A stretch of 64,000 nucleotides of DNA, from the NCBI RefSeq assembly GCF_000471905.2, contig NW_006500010.1, positions 2,349,629 to 2,413,628 of the forward strand. Direction: 5' to 3'. The translations under genes and the position numbers were made by a program. This document shows, one piece after another, positions 1 to 10,631 of this stretch (positions are counted from its first letter, which is position 1; every line of letters begins with the position of its first letter). Under the pieces are notes generated by a model that was given only the letters and a program-made list of their open reading frames with translations, was not told the origin of the DNA and made no database searches. The DNA is from Amborella trichopoda. Lineage: Eukaryota > Streptophyta > Magnoliopsida > Amborellales > Amborellaceae.

Positions 1-28
1 CGTAGTTTTATTTTGATGGTTTTTGCAG

Positions 29-132
29 CCTTTACTTCCTGTGTTGTTGCTGCTTATTACAAAGTTGCTGTGGACCCCTCTTTGGAGGACCGCCGGGCCC
101 TCGTCCCTTCTGATCTCTACTGTCTTTCCTAG
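29..132 (+). CDS. C-terminal exon of an unrecognised gene (5' part outside window)
   Basis: A pyrimidine-rich stretch ending in TTTTTGCAG at position 28 looks like a 3' splice site. From position 31 one frame runs open for 33 codons to TAG at 130-132. The peptide starts hydrophobic (FTSCVVAAYYKVAV) and ends polar (DLYCLS), as at the end of a membrane protein. The stretch is clearly richer in GC than the AT-rich DNA after it, which would be the 3' untranslated region and downstream spacer. The rest of the gene lies left of the window, so I cannot name the family. The splice site and frame agree, but a chance 34-codon ORF is not excluded. Confidence 0.5.
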
Positions 133-407
133 AAGTTAATAGATTCATGTTCCTTTGTCATATCGATTATATGTAATACAAAATAGTTGCTTTACTTCAT
201 TGTGTGAATTTATGATTATCTAGGAATGTGATTGTAAAAGTTATGAGCATTTTATTTGGTTTCACTTGTAAAATGCTCTACGAAAGTACGATTAATTATT
301 AATAGGATATCGTTTTTATGATTCGACTAATGGATATGTAGATATGCGCCCACGTTTATGGTTTATTTTTTAGATGAGATTTCAACATAATTTTTAAGAA
401 TACACAA
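133..407. other. AT-rich 3' flank of the left-edge gene
   Basis: About 275 bp of AT-rich sequence between the candidate terminal exon and the first MITE. It probably holds the 3' untranslated region. I see no other gene or repeat in it. Confidence 0.4.
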
Positions 408-780
408 TGGGTGCAGTTTGTATGAAGCCGAGGCTCTAAACAATCAAAGTAGAGCGCACCTTCAGATAGTGTTGAGAAATATGGTTTCATAACCTTGAAT
501 ATATTTTCATCTCTAATTATAAAATTTAAAGCTTAAAAAACAGTGCGGATCGAGCAGATCTATGAAAACTTAACAATCTTGAAAATTGACGGTCCAAAAA
601 TGCATTAGAAGATGCATTATTTCCAAACGTTCAAATCTATTTTTGTTCATGTCCATGCATCTTGATGTCGAGATGATCAATTTGAGGATATTTGGACATC
701 AAAACAACCTCTTCTAGTGAAATTTTCGAAGCACGCTCTAATTTGATTGTTTAGAGCCTCGGCTCTATATGAACTTTTTC
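408..780 (+). mobile_element. MITE family 1 (Mutator-like), copy at 0.4 kb
   Basis: A short non-coding element with imperfect terminal inverted repeats of about 45 bp. The left end reads GTTTGTATGAAGCCGAGGCT and the right end is its near reverse complement (AGAGCCTCGGCTCTATATGA). It is flanked by diverged 9-bp duplications (aatacacaa on the left, aatatataa on the right, 7 of 9 identical). The internal sequence recurs in more than ten places in this window (see the other family 1 entries). No coding capacity, so it is non-autonomous. Confidence 0.8.
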
Positions 781-880
781 AATATATAATTGGGATCATT
801 AACATGTTAAAAATATATGTTAAAATTTAAAAAGACTTTTCTTGTTTTTTGGAAAAATAAGTTTTGACCGTCCATGCCCA

Positions 881-1160
881 TAGTAGAACACCCACGCCAT
901 AACCCTACTAGACGAGAACACCACCACAATCCATAGTAGAACACCGACGCCATAACCCTACTAGACACGAACACCACCACAACCCACAGTAGAACACCCA
1001 CGCCATAACCCACGAGAACACCACCACAACCCATAGTAGAGCACCAGACATATTAACAACCCTGCACCAGTAGAACACCCACGCCATAACCCACGAGAAC
1101 ACCACCACAACCCATAGTAGAGCACCAGACATATTAACAACCCTGCACCACAAGACAAGC
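881..1160. repeat. Minisatellite, 53-bp then 91-bp units
   Basis: The motif TAGTAGAACACCCACGCCAT recurs at 881, 934 and 987 (period 53). A longer 91-bp unit then starts at 987 and repeats at 1078. Units share GAGAACACCACCACAA. Short ORFs across it on the minus strand are by-products of the repeat. Confidence 0.85.
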
Positions 1161-1380
1161 GTAAGTACACCAGAAGTAAGTACAATAATGGCCTAGGTGG
1201 CCATACTTGACCGCACCCATATTAACAACCCTGCACCACAATCCATACCATGGCAGAACACCACAACGGTGACCCATATTAACACCCTAGTAAGTATAGA
1301 CGACAAACGTAAGTACACCAGAAGTAACTATAATAATGGCCTAGGGAGCCATACGTGACATACCCCTAAGCGTAAGTACA
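1140..1380. repeat. Diverged tandem duplication following the minisatellite
   Basis: Two copies of a roughly 145-bp unit. Each contains CATATTAACA..CCCT, then CGTAAGTACACCAGAAGTAA, then ATAATGGCCTAGG. This looks like an extension of the neighbouring minisatellite. Confidence 0.6.
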
Positions 1381-1509
1381 CAATTGCTGATTGCGCGGTA
1401 ATTGGAATCATTAACTGGTGAATGAATCTGAATTCATGGAATGGTTTTTGAATCTTTGTTAACAAGAGAATCAAATTGATATACAACTAATTAATATCAA
1501 TTCCTTTCA

Positions 1510-1890
1510 ATTCAAATTACATTCATTCAATATTCAATTCATATTCAAATGAAATTAATCATAACAATTCAAATTACATTGATTTAATATTCAATTCATA
1601 TTCAAATGAAATTAATCATATTTATAACAACCATTTTATGTATGTAAATCCCAAACAAAAATGATCACATATCCGTAGTTTATTTATATGTTTTTCAATT
1701 TTGAATAGAAAATAGGGCATGAATATATTGGAGCTACGAATAAAGGAAAGAATATGCGGTTAGCTAGATGGCTATATTTGCACTGCATTTACCATAACCA
1801 TCATAACCTCTAGTGGCCGAATACCGTAGTTAGCTAAATGGCTATATCTGTATTGCATTTACCATAACCATCATAACCGGCCGAATGCAG
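1510..1890. repeat. Two adjacent two-copy tandem duplications
   Basis: Positions 1510-1621 are two copies of a 57-bp AT-rich unit (ATTCAATTCATATTCAAATG in each). Positions 1759-1890 are two copies of an approximately 71-bp unit carrying TTAGCTARATGGCTATAT and TTACCATAACCATCATAACC. Confidence 0.75.
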
Positions 1891-1983
1891 TAGCGGAGCG
1901 GTCTCTTGCGGCGCGGGATGCAGTTGGGGACGCAATAGTGGAAGAGTCTTAACCAGTCAAAATGGAGCATGAACATGAGCCTG

Positions 1984-2029
1984 AACTGGTTGATGCCAAT
2001 GGGCACAACTGGTTGATGCCAATGGGCAC
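1984..2029. repeat. 23-bp tandem duplication
   Basis: ACTGGTTGATGCCAATGGGC is repeated in tandem with a 23-bp period. A third, degenerate copy (TTATTGATGCAAATGAGCA) follows. Confidence 0.7.
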
Positions 2030-2398
2030 ATGTAGCTTATTGATGCAAATGAGCATATGTATGGTTAACCTAAGCCAAATACTACGAACTAGATCAAATT
2101 GGCTGGAAACTGAGCCTAGACAAAATGGAGTATTAGCTAGGTAAAATAGGGCTGTAACCTAAGCCTAGAAAAAATGGGTTCGGAAATGGCCAAATAGAGA
2201 GCCATATCTTCCCTCTTCAATTCCTAAAGTGTCGGATCGTTTAGGCCAATAGGCGGATAAACTGGTGCCCTAAGCTATAGTCGGGTCGGAGCTAAATGAA
2301 TTAGTCCGTACCCTTCTAATTAGCCCTAAGTGCAAATGGGTGAAATACTAATAAAACCCAAGAAATAGCACGTACAATAGAAAGTCGCATATACAAAA

Positions 2399-2782
2399 GG
2401 GTGCAGTTTGCATGCAGATGCATCCGTAGCTGTAGAGGCCTTCAAATTTTATCATGGTATATAATTTTGATGTAAATGTTCTTGGGATTATTTCAAAATC
2501 TATTTTTATATCTAATTATAAAATTTTAAATTTAAAAAATGGTTAAAATCAAGTAGATCTATAAACATACGAAAATCTTGAAAATGGACAGTGTAGATAA
2601 TATATTGTAAAATACACTATTTCCGAGACTTAAATTTTTTTTATTTTTCATGGTCATACATCTCGATGTTGAGATGATCAATCAAAAGGTTTTTCAACAT
2701 TAGAAGTATCTTTTCCGATAGATTTTTGAGGTGCATCCGTAGCTCTACATTGCAAGGTTGCAACCTTATATAATTTTTTTTT
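2399..2782 (+). mobile_element. MITE family 1 copy with perfect 9-bp target duplication
   Basis: This 384-bp copy begins GGGTGCAGTTTGCATG and ends in an AT-rich inverted version. It is bounded by a perfect 9-bp direct repeat, tatacaaaa, at 2390-2398 and 2783-2791. The terminal core here is the GTTGCAACCTT variant rather than the GCCGAGGCTC variant. A 9-bp target duplication is the hallmark of Mutator-superfamily transposition. Confidence 0.85.
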
Positions 2783-2791
2783 TATACAAAA

Positions 2792-3520
2792 ATATCCAAA
2801 ATGTTCAAACACAACCATAATTTTTTTTTCAAACATAATCAAAACCATAAATCCAAAAGCATTTCCATGCATTTTAAAAATTCTCTAATCTGAAAGCATT
2901 TTCATGCATTTTGAAAAGTTTATGCACAATAAATCAATTCACCATTATATGAGTGTAATTTGCCAGCCCATAATTCCTCACTCTTATCCAAAAAAACAAA
3001 AAAATTAGTCCATACCCTTATAATTAGTCTCCTCCAATGTTACAAGTTAAATGTCAAATCGATGGAACTCTCTTCCCATGCTTTAATTTCAAAGGGAAAA
3101 TATTATAATTAATTCTCATTTAAGTTAAAATGAATGACGAATGCTAAAGTTTGAAATTGAAATTGAAATGACAATTGGAATAAAGCGTTGATATAAGGGC
3201 ATCTATAAATGCCTCTTCACATTCAAAGCATGACCTAATCACACGAATAAAGCATAGAGCAGAAAAAGCATCTTCCTTTGCATTGACTAGTAAAAAATAA
3301 AATGACAAACACATGTTACTTTCTAATATTTATTTTAAAATATGCAATTTTATGACCATATTTTTAAAAATTCAAATTCTTTAAAACTATACGTGAAATT
3401 AAAATTAAAATTTACAATTAAAAAGAATTAATAAATCAATTTAACATTAAGATGTCTTCAATAGCTATAATATATTACTAATAAAATAATAACAAAGTAA
3501 TGATATTTTTATGAATATTA
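2792..3520. other. AT-rich spacer
   Basis: About 730 bp of AT-rich sequence between two MITE copies. I see no ORF with coding character, no RNA gene and no clear repeat. Confidence 0.5.
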
Positions 3521-3523
3521 TAA

Positions 3524-3935
3524 AGAAAAAGTTTATGTAAAGTTGAGACCCTAAACAATCAAAATAAGGGGTGTCTAAAAAATTTTCTAGAAGAGGTTGT
3601 TTTGACATTGAAAAACCCTCAAATCGATCATCTCAACCTCGAGATCTAAAGATGTGAAACAAATAAATTTCAAGTCTAAGAAATACTACGTTTTGTAATG
3701 CATCATCTGGGTCGTCAATTTTCACTATTTTTCTCGATCTACATTATTTTTGAAGCTTTAAATTATTTGATCGATCTACATTATTTTTGAAGCTTTAAAT
3801 TTTATAATCAAATATGAAAATGAAATTTCTAACCATTGCAAAAATTTTTCCTAGTGAAAACTCATATTTTGATACTATTTAGAGGTGTGCCTTCTTTTGA
3901 TTGTTTAGGGCCTTAACCTTATACAAACCTCACCC
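3524..3935 (-). mobile_element. MITE family 1 copy, reversed
   Basis: Reversed copy: the right end, read on the minus strand, gives GGGTGAGGTTTGTATAAGG and the left end carries the GTTTATG-type terminus. Flanked by 9-bp repeats, atattataa (3515-3523) and ataatataa (3936-3944), 8 of 9 identical. A 30-bp stretch (GATCGATCTACATTATTTT region, about 3752-3800) is duplicated inside. Confidence 0.75.
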
Positions 3936-4024
3936 ATAATATAATTATATGTTTGCAATTATAAATTTTTCAATATATATTTATTTTATTAAAATTTTAT
4001 TTATATTAATGTAAAAATTCATAT

Positions 4025-4543
4025 ATGGGAAATGTTTCTATACTTCCCCTACAGCAAAGAAGATCTATGCTTCCCCTACCATCCAGCCGTTCAATTTTGA
4101 TCAAGAGAGCCACTCACCATTTGATCTTCGATCCGACGTATCAAAGTATTTTATTTTTATTTTTTTATACAAATTGTATGAATATGAAATTTAGTACGTG
4201 TCATCTTCTCATTGAGACACACTTATAAAAAATATTAAAAATAATTTTTCGATAAAATATAATGACCAAAATACCCTTGAAACTTTTAAGGGTGTTTTAG
4301 TCATTTTATTTTATTGAAAATATTTTTTGTTTATATTTTTATCTAGTACGAGTTTAATAGAGAATTAGAAGTCCAAAATTTGGTGTCAAAATAGTTTATA
4401 GAAAAAACATTAAAATAAAATAGTGTAGTGATGTAACATTGTGATTGGGGCAATCTTAGCCCTCCATTCAGAATGGATGGTTGGATAAAAGGAAGTATAT
4501 AAGTTTTATGCTGCAGGATAAAAGTTTGCCCTTCATATATTAT
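4025..4543 (+). mobile_element. Foldback MITE family 4, first copy
   Basis: About 520 bp with partly complementary ends (CTTCCCCTACAGCA near the left, ATGCTGCAGGATAAAAG near the right). A central hairpin CAAAATACCCTTGAAA / TTTTAAGGGTGTTTTAG lies near 4270-4300. A second copy lies in the opposite orientation at 7027-7493 with matching sequence along its length. Non-coding; the superfamily is not clear. Confidence 0.7.
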
Positions 4544-5090
4544 GATTAATAAGTATAGTTTAATTAATTATAATGATGATAATTAAATACAATATCAAAA
4601 AATCAATAAAAATGAAATTATTTCCAAGAAAAAAAAATACTTGCTATGCCTAATACTTCAATTTGATTTGTATCTATGTTGATTTTGCCATCGTTTGAGT
4701 GGTTTTTTCTGCGCAAAACTGCCCGAGCCTAACCACCCATAAAAACCATGTTCTGGCTTTTATTTGGAGAAAAGCTAAGAATAGGTTCAAATAATTGATC
4801 CACATCCTAAAAACAATAATGCTTTCTAATAGGCTTGAATGGAATAAAGTGGCTCGATGATTTCCAATAATATAAATACAATTATATAAAATATATATAA
4901 TTACTTTAATTATAAGATAATTTAAAGTATTCTAGCTAATTTTTTACTAAAATAATATTAGCGTCAACAATAATAATGCAATTGTAATATTATAAAATAT
5001 TAAAACAATTGTACAAATATAATTAGAATTGTAATTAAATATTGTGGATATGTTTTACATGTAACACACTCTCCCAACTCCGATGTACTT
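4544..5090. other. AT-rich spacer
   Basis: AT-rich sequence with no coding or RNA gene that I can see. Confidence 0.5.
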
Positions 5091-5097
5091 ATTTATG

Positions 5098-5420
5098 GGA
5101 TGAAGTTTCTATAGGGCCTAGGCTTTGTCGAAACAAAATAAAGCATCACCACAAATTCTCACTGCAAAAGCACTTTCAATGACAGAAATTCTCATGATGG
5201 CTCCAAAATCAATTTCTAACACTGATGATAAAGTTTGAAATTTCAAAAATGGTATAGATCTTGCGGTTCGATGGACACTTATTTTTAGGGACGAAATAGA
5301 TGGATTAGATAATTTGTTACAATATATATTATTTTTATAGCTTGAAATCCCAATTTCTTTTCACAACCATCATGTTCAAGCTAAGATGATCGGTGTAAAT
5401 GTTTTTCGATGCTGGAATTG
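5098..5420 (+). mobile_element. Possible diverged family 1 MITE
   Basis: The order of motifs resembles family 1. AGTTTCTATAGGGCCTAGGC stands at the left, then a stretch like AAATTTCAAAAATGGTATAGATCTTG, and a right part like AAGCTAAGATGATCGGTGTA. The match is weak and no target duplication was found. Confidence 0.4.
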
Positions 5421-5479
5421 CAATTTGCAATGAGTCATGCGGTGAGGCTTACTCGAATGGCCCAGACTGAATCTGGGCC

Positions 5480-5597
5480 ATTCTGTGATTGATCATACGC
5501 TCACGGATGTTTGATAGTTTTTGAATTTTCAATTTTTTTCTACAAATCCAAATCACTTGAAATTTTAGGTGTGTGTTCTTATCATCGAAGCGTACCT
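5480..5597. mobile_element. Foldback MITE family 3, arm cut off by assembly gap 1
   Basis: From about 5480 the sequence matches the arm of the foldback elements at 7512-7984 and 51890-52252: a GATCAYRCGCTCACGG-like stretch, then TTTTTTTCTACAAATCCAAA, then AAATTTTAGG. It stops at the gap at 5598. Confidence 0.6.
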
Positions 5598-6483
5598 NNN
5601 NNNNNNNNNNNNNNNNNNNNNNNNNNNNNNNNNNNNNNNNNNNNNNNNNNNNNNNNNNNNNNNNNNNNNNNNNNNNNNNNNNNNNNNNNNNNNNNNNNNN
5701 NNNNNNNNNNNNNNNNNNNNNNNNNNNNNNNNNNNNNNNNNNNNNNNNNNNNNNNNNNNNNNNNNNNNNNNNNNNNNNNNNNNNNNNNNNNNNNNNNNNN
5801 NNNNNNNNNNNNNNNNNNNNNNNNNNNNNNNNNNNNNNNNNNNNNNNNNNNNNNNNNNNNNNNNNNNNNNNNNNNNNNNNNNNNNNNNNNNNNNNNNNNN
5901 NNNNNNNNNNNNNNNNNNNNNNNNNNNNNNNNNNNNNNNNNNNNNNNNNNNNNNNNNNNNNNNNNNNNNNNNNNNNNNNNNNNNNNNNNNNNNNNNNNNN
6001 NNNNNNNNNNNNNNNNNNNNNNNNNNNNNNNNNNNNNNNNNNNNNNNNNNNNNNNNNNNNNNNNNNNNNNNNNNNNNNNNNNNNNNNNNNNNNNNNNNNN
6101 NNNNNNNNNNNNNNNNNNNNNNNNNNNNNNNNNNNNNNNNNNNNNNNNNNNNNNNNNNNNNNNNNNNNNNNNNNNNNNNNNNNNNNNNNNNNNNNNNNNN
6201 NNNNNNNNNNNNNNNNNNNNNNNNNNNNNNNNNNNNNNNNNNNNNNNNNNNNNNNNNNNNNNNNNNNNNNNNNNNNNNNNNNNNNNNNNNNNNNNNNNNN
6301 NNNNNNNNNNNNNNNNNNNNNNNNNNNNNNNNNNNNNNNNNNNNNNNNNNNNNNNNNNNNNNNNNNNNNNNNNNNNNNNNNNNNNNNNNNNNNNNNNNNN
6401 NNNNNNNNNNNNNNNNNNNNNNNNNNNNNNNNNNNNNNNNNNNNNNNNNNNNNNNNNNNNNNNNNNNNNNNNNNNNNNNNNNN
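5598..6483. other. Assembly gap 1 (N run, 886 bases)
   Basis: Unsequenced. It begins inside an arm of a foldback MITE. ORFs reported through the Ns are meaningless. Confidence 1.
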
Positions 6484-6611
6484 CTGTCAACCCATGGAAC
6501 AATGTAAGCTCAACGGCAGATTGAAATTGGACCAATCCAATTATCACAATTATATTTCGTAATTGAATTATAAATTTTTTTTTACGAATTTTTTTCTATA
6601 TATATATATAT

Positions 6612-7002
6612 ATATGGTTACAACCTTAACTTAAAATATTGAATTACAGATGCATTCCAAAAATCTATTTGACAAGGTTGTTTTAATGTTGAAAAAACCT
6701 CTAATTGATCATCTCAATATCGAGATATATGAATATGAAAAAAAAAAAAGATTTTGAATCCTAAAAATAATGCATCTTGCAATACATCATCTAGACCGTC
6801 CATTTTCTAGATTTTCATATGTTTATAGATGTACTAGATTTGAACCATATTTGGAGTTTAAAATTTTATAATTAGATATGAAAATAGATTTTGAAATAAT
6901 CCTAAGAAGTTTTTTCACCAAAGTTACATGTAACGATAAAATTTGGAGGTGCGCTTTAATTGGATTGTTTAAGGTTGCAACCCTATAGAAGCCACAACCA
7001 TA
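6612..7002 (-). mobile_element. MITE family 1 copy, reversed, in AT repeats
   Basis: The right end, read on the minus strand, is GGTTGTGGCTTCTATAGGGT followed by GCAACC. The left end carries GGTTACAACCTTAA. Both ends lie against (AT)n runs, so a target duplication cannot be told apart from the simple repeat. Confidence 0.7.
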
Positions 7003-7026
7003 TATATATATATATTTATATATATG

Positions 7027-7493
7027 ATTCCCCTTATCCAACCGTCCATTCTGAATGGAGGGCTAAGATTGCCCCAATCACAGTGTCACATCTCTACAAT
7101 ATTTTGTTTTTAATTTTTTTCTACAAACTATTTTAACACCAAATTTTGTACATTCAATCCTCTATTAAACTCGTACTAGTAAAAAATATAAAAAAATATT
7201 TCCAATAAAATAAAATAACCAAAATACCCTTGAAAGTTTCAAGGGGTATTTTGGTCATCATATTTTATCAAAAAATTATTTTTAATGTTTTTTATAGGTG
7301 CGCCTCAATGAGAAAATGACACATAACAAATTTTATATTTATATAACTTTTATAAAAAAACTAAAAATAAAATACTTTGAAACATCGAATCTAAAATCAA
7401 ACGGTAAGTAGCTCTCTTAATCAAAAGTGAAGAGCTGGATGGTAGGGGAAGCATAAATCTTCTATGCTGTAGGAGAAGTATAAAAACTTTTCC
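7027..7493 (-). mobile_element. Foldback MITE family 4, second copy (reversed)
   Basis: Reverse-complement match to the copy at 4025-4543. Shared blocks include CATTCTGAATGGAGGGCTAA, GATTGCCCCAATCACA, the central hairpin AAAATACCCTTGAAAGTTTC and CTGGATGGTAGGGGAAGCAT. The pair forms a long-range inverted repeat flanking gap 1. Confidence 0.75.
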
Positions 7494-7511
7494 TTGATAT
7501 ATATATATATA

Positions 7512-7984
7512 GAAAAGTCTTCCATATAGGCGAAAATAAACAGTGATTTCGCCTATGCTCATTGCCGTCCAGAGTTTCATCGAACGATCATGATTGTTTA
7601 GTAGTATTTCAATTTTTTATTTTTTTTTATAAATCAGAATTATCTGAAATTTGGAACATGTGTACATCTTAGTAAGACATACCTAATAAAAATATGAAAA
7701 AAAATATTTCACAAAATATAAATTGATCAAAATACCCTTGAAAATTTTTAAAAGTATTTTGATCAATTTATATTTTACAAATTATTATTTTTATATTTTT
7801 ATTAGATTCTCTTATTTTTGATGAATACAAGCTTCAAATTTCAGATCATTCTGATTTGTAGAAAAAAAAAAAGAAAAATGAAACGTTACCGGACAACTGT
7901 GACCGTGCGATGAACTTTAAATAACGATGAGCATAGGCAAAATCACTGTTCATTTTCACCTATAGACGTTGCGTAGTGCTTTCC
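7512..7984. mobile_element. Foldback MITE family 3, complete copy
   Basis: A nearly full-length palindrome of about 470 bp. The left end reads GGCGAAAATAAACAGTGATT and the right end is its inverse (ATCACTGTTCATTTTCACCT) before TATAGACGTTGCGTAGTGC. The centre, near 7750, is AAAATACCCTTGAAAATTTT with its complement. It is embedded in (TA)n on both sides. It would fold into one long hairpin if transcribed. Confidence 0.8.
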
Positions 7985-8099
7985 TATATATATATATATA
8001 TATATACATGTGTGTTCATTTTTTTTTTGTGTACGGATGTATAACTGTGTGTGTATTTTTTATGTGCACAGATGTGTAATGTGTATGTGCGTACATGTA

Positions 8100-8217
8100 T
8101 TCGGAGTCAAGTTGGGTCTAGGTTGGGTCGACCTAGACCTAGACCCAACCTGGATCCAGGTGGTTTGGACCTAGATCCGGACCAAGATTGGGTCTACGTG
8201 AACCGATTACCACCCCT
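8100..8217. repeat. GGTC/GGATCC-rich element ending in ACCACCCCTA
   Basis: A short tract of overlapping palindromic words (GGGTCTAGG, GACCTAGACC, TGGATCCAGG, TAGATCCGGA). It closes with GATTACCACCCCTAAC, the inverse of the AGGGGTGGYAAT terminus seen on several other tracts in the window. Confidence 0.6.
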
Positions 8218-8219
8218 AA

Positions 8220-8640
8220 CTCTAACTTCACACCATGTGCAAGATGCAAAAAAAAAAGAGCCATGAGTTATGCCATGAGAAAAGTGCACATGAAAACATA
8301 GTCCCAGGTCAAAACTCAACTTTTATGTGGCAGCCCAAAAGGTCGGGGTGCTCACTTGGCACACCACTGTTCACAGGCTGGTGCATCACCATACAAGGTT
8401 GCACTTCAAGAATCATAGGGACAACGGAAAATAACCATGTAATAACAACTTTTACTGGCTACTGATAGCCACTACATCACTACTCACAGGTTCAACTTTA
8501 GGAATAAAAAAACTGCTTAGCAATTAAATAAAAAGAATTTAAAAAAACACCTCTACTGCTCACCAATATTAATAAAAGAAAATAGCCACTCTTACGGCTA
8601 TGAGCAAAAAAAGTGGATATTGTTCCAGGTATTTATATTG
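8220..8640. other. Unassigned stretch with a 76-codon ORF
   Basis: Moderately GC-rich. A 76-codon ORF at 8235-8465 (+) has no recognisable motif and no splice context. I do not call it a gene. Confidence 0.4.
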
Positions 8641-8649
8641 AATGCCAAA

Positions 8650-8935
8650 TTTCATGATTTTCATACAATACAAGACTGGAATATGGCACTCGGTACATCC
8701 AAAGGAGCCCTAGTGAATACTAACTTCTTAGCCACCTACCCAGTGTTAATAACAATTCATAACCCCACTTCTATCTGCTTGGTTCTTTAATGAAAGGATT
8801 CGCAGCTATATGAGTTACGCTTTTGTTATCGCAAAACATGCTGATCAGAGATGATAAGGATGAGATCAGACAAAAGTGACTTTATCCAGGTGAACTTGCT
8901 TGCTGTTGAGGCCATAGCTCTGTACTAAGCTTCTG
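8650..8935 (-). pseudogene. Copia retrotransposon RNase H fragment
   Basis: On the minus strand the translation gives YRAMASTASKFTWIKSLLSD. After a frame change it gives FCDNKSVTHIAANP and, after another change, RTKQIEV. This is the copia RNase H order: the acidic residue before YRAM is replaced by a stop here, then the CDNKSA block, then the H-E-RTKHIEV block. At least two frameshifts and several stops show it is dead. No LTRs were found nearby, so it is an isolated fragment. Confidence 0.8.
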
Positions 8936-9745
8936 CACTCAATCTTGTGACAAAGGCTCCAACATACATGTTCCATCAATCATTGCCACCACGCATTCAT
9001 CAGGATAAGACTGCATGCCCTTGCAAAGGTTTTTAGCTCTAAGGGAGCTAGACAAAATTATAATAGGTTGAAAAAGAGAAAAATACAAGAGTAATTACTA
9101 TTATCAAGATGGAAGGCTTTCAATGTGTTGCATCACAAGCATCATCATGTGCAAGTAAAGTTAAAGAACAAGACCTAGATAAATGATTAACACGCCTGTA
9201 TATATAAAACATTGACAATCCGTCTGATTCAGATATGTAGATGCAGTATTAGATAATGAGAAAATCAGTGACAAAAAATGACATTTGGGAACTGGTAGAA
9301 ATCCACGAAGAAGAAAACAACCAATGGGATGTAAATACCCATATAAATAAAATGGATATTTTTATGACTAACTCCATGAAAAACTCCTTTCAGGAAGAGA
9401 GCTTGTATGCCCATCCATCTCTTTTTGTGTGTGTGTGTGTGAGAGAGAGAGAGGAAACAGTTTCAAAGGCATACATAATCTTCTTCACATCAAAAGACAG
9501 ACCAACAAATCTTTACATCTGGAACAGATAAAATGCAATGAACAAATCTTCGAATTCAAGAAAAACTAAGTGAACAAAGTGTATGCAAATTCAAGTATCG
9601 AAACCAGCACAATGGGACGAAATGAAAGCAACTGATTTAAGCTAGAAATTAAAACTTTAAGCTCAGGTTTGAGCCAGACAGAACCAAACCATTAACACAA
9701 ACATGTGAAATAGGCCTCAGATTAGCATAAAGGCACATTCTTCCT
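8936..9745. other. AT-rich spacer with GT/GA microsatellite
   Basis: Contains a (GT)n(GA)n microsatellite at about 9427-9452. The 91-codon ORF at 9256-9531 (+) runs through it and has no recognisable domain. Nothing else is supported. Confidence 0.5.
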
Positions 9746-9748
9746 TAC

Positions 9749-9809
9749 CTTCTACAAGCCGGGTAGCAGAACTACCTCGGTGCGCAATTCCTGTAGAGGT
9801 TCATGCCTT
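9749..9809 (-). other. Candidate exon bounded by consensus splice sites
   Basis: On the minus strand a 61-bp GC-richer block is preceded by TGACAAACAG and followed by GTAAGG, a good acceptor and donor pair. One frame is open after an early TGA and reads TSTGIAHRGSSATRLVEG. It lies about 1.9 kb downstream of a telo-box leader-like segment on the same strand, so both may belong to one unrecognised gene. Purely inferential. Confidence 0.3.
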
Positions 9810-9829
9810 CTGTTTGTCATCATAGGCAA

Positions 9830-9963
9830 TAAGTTCATACATCTCGATGTCAAGATGATCAATTAGACGTTTTATCAACATTAAAAAGAACATTTTCCGA
9901 TGTAGTTTTGAGGTGCATTTGTAATTCTACATTTTAAGGTTGCAATCTTATAAACTTTTTTCA
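9830..9963 (+). mobile_element. MITE family 1, right-half fragment
   Basis: Matches the right third of family 1: CATACATCTCGATGTCAAGA, GATGATCAATTAGACG and ending in AAGGTTGCAATCTTATA. The left part is absent. Confidence 0.7.
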
Positions 9964-10104
9964 TAAAAATATCTTTTCTAAAAAACCATTAGCTACTTTT
10001 ACTCCCCTAAATAATTTGTGACTTAATTCTTCCAACTTTAATTGATGGGTTAAAATAGATCATACATAAAAGAAATCAATTTATAAAATCACAAAGCTAT
10101 ATTT

Positions 10105-10110
<6 letters not shown>

Positions 10111-10140
<30 letters not shown>
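10111..10140. repeat. (GA)n microsatellite
   Basis: About 15 uninterrupted GA units. Confidence 0.95.
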
Positions 10141-10142
<2 letters not shown>

Positions 10143-10180
10143 CTATAGTAGATATTGCATGGACTAACGATAATAAAAAA

Positions 10181-10600
10181 GGGTGAGATTTGTATAAGGT
10201 GTCAACCTTAAACTATTGAAGTAAAATGTGCCTCAAAACTAAGCCTGCATTTCAAAACGTGCCTCAAAACCATGACAAAAAAGCAGTTTTGGTGCCACAA
10301 AGCCTTGCAATGACATGAAAATACATTGTTATCCCCAATTCTGAAATTTAAAGTTCTAGAAAAATGATGACGATCAGGCAGATCTATAAACACTTGGAAA
10401 TGGACGGTCAAGATAATATGTTAGAAGATGAACTATTTTCGAACTAGAAATCCCCCCCACCTTTTTTTCTCATGTCTATGAATCTCGAGATCGAGATGAT
10501 CGATTTGAGAGTTTTCCAGCATAGGAGTAACTTTCACTAGTGTTTTTAAATGCACCTTGCCCTTACAGTACAGGGTTGAGACCTTATATAACTTTTTTCC
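10181..10600 (+). mobile_element. MITE family 1 copy
   Basis: Begins GGGTGAGATTTGTATAAGGT and ends TTATATAACTTTTTTCC. Flanks are A-rich (aataaaaaa / taaaaaaaa), consistent with but not proof of a 9-bp duplication. The internal AGGCAGATCTATAAACACTT block is shared with other copies. Confidence 0.75.
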
Positions 10601-10631
10601 TAAAAAAAACTAAAAACTAGAAAAAAAAGAA

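Noticed and set aside
874..1185. Overlapping minus-strand ORFs of 74-81 codons
   Set aside because: Produced by the minisatellite; repetitive peptide without a domain.
5511..6562. Long ORFs across 5511-6562 on both strands
   Set aside because: They are made of N translated as X through assembly gap 1. The same holds for those at 21409-22323 and 52244-53107.
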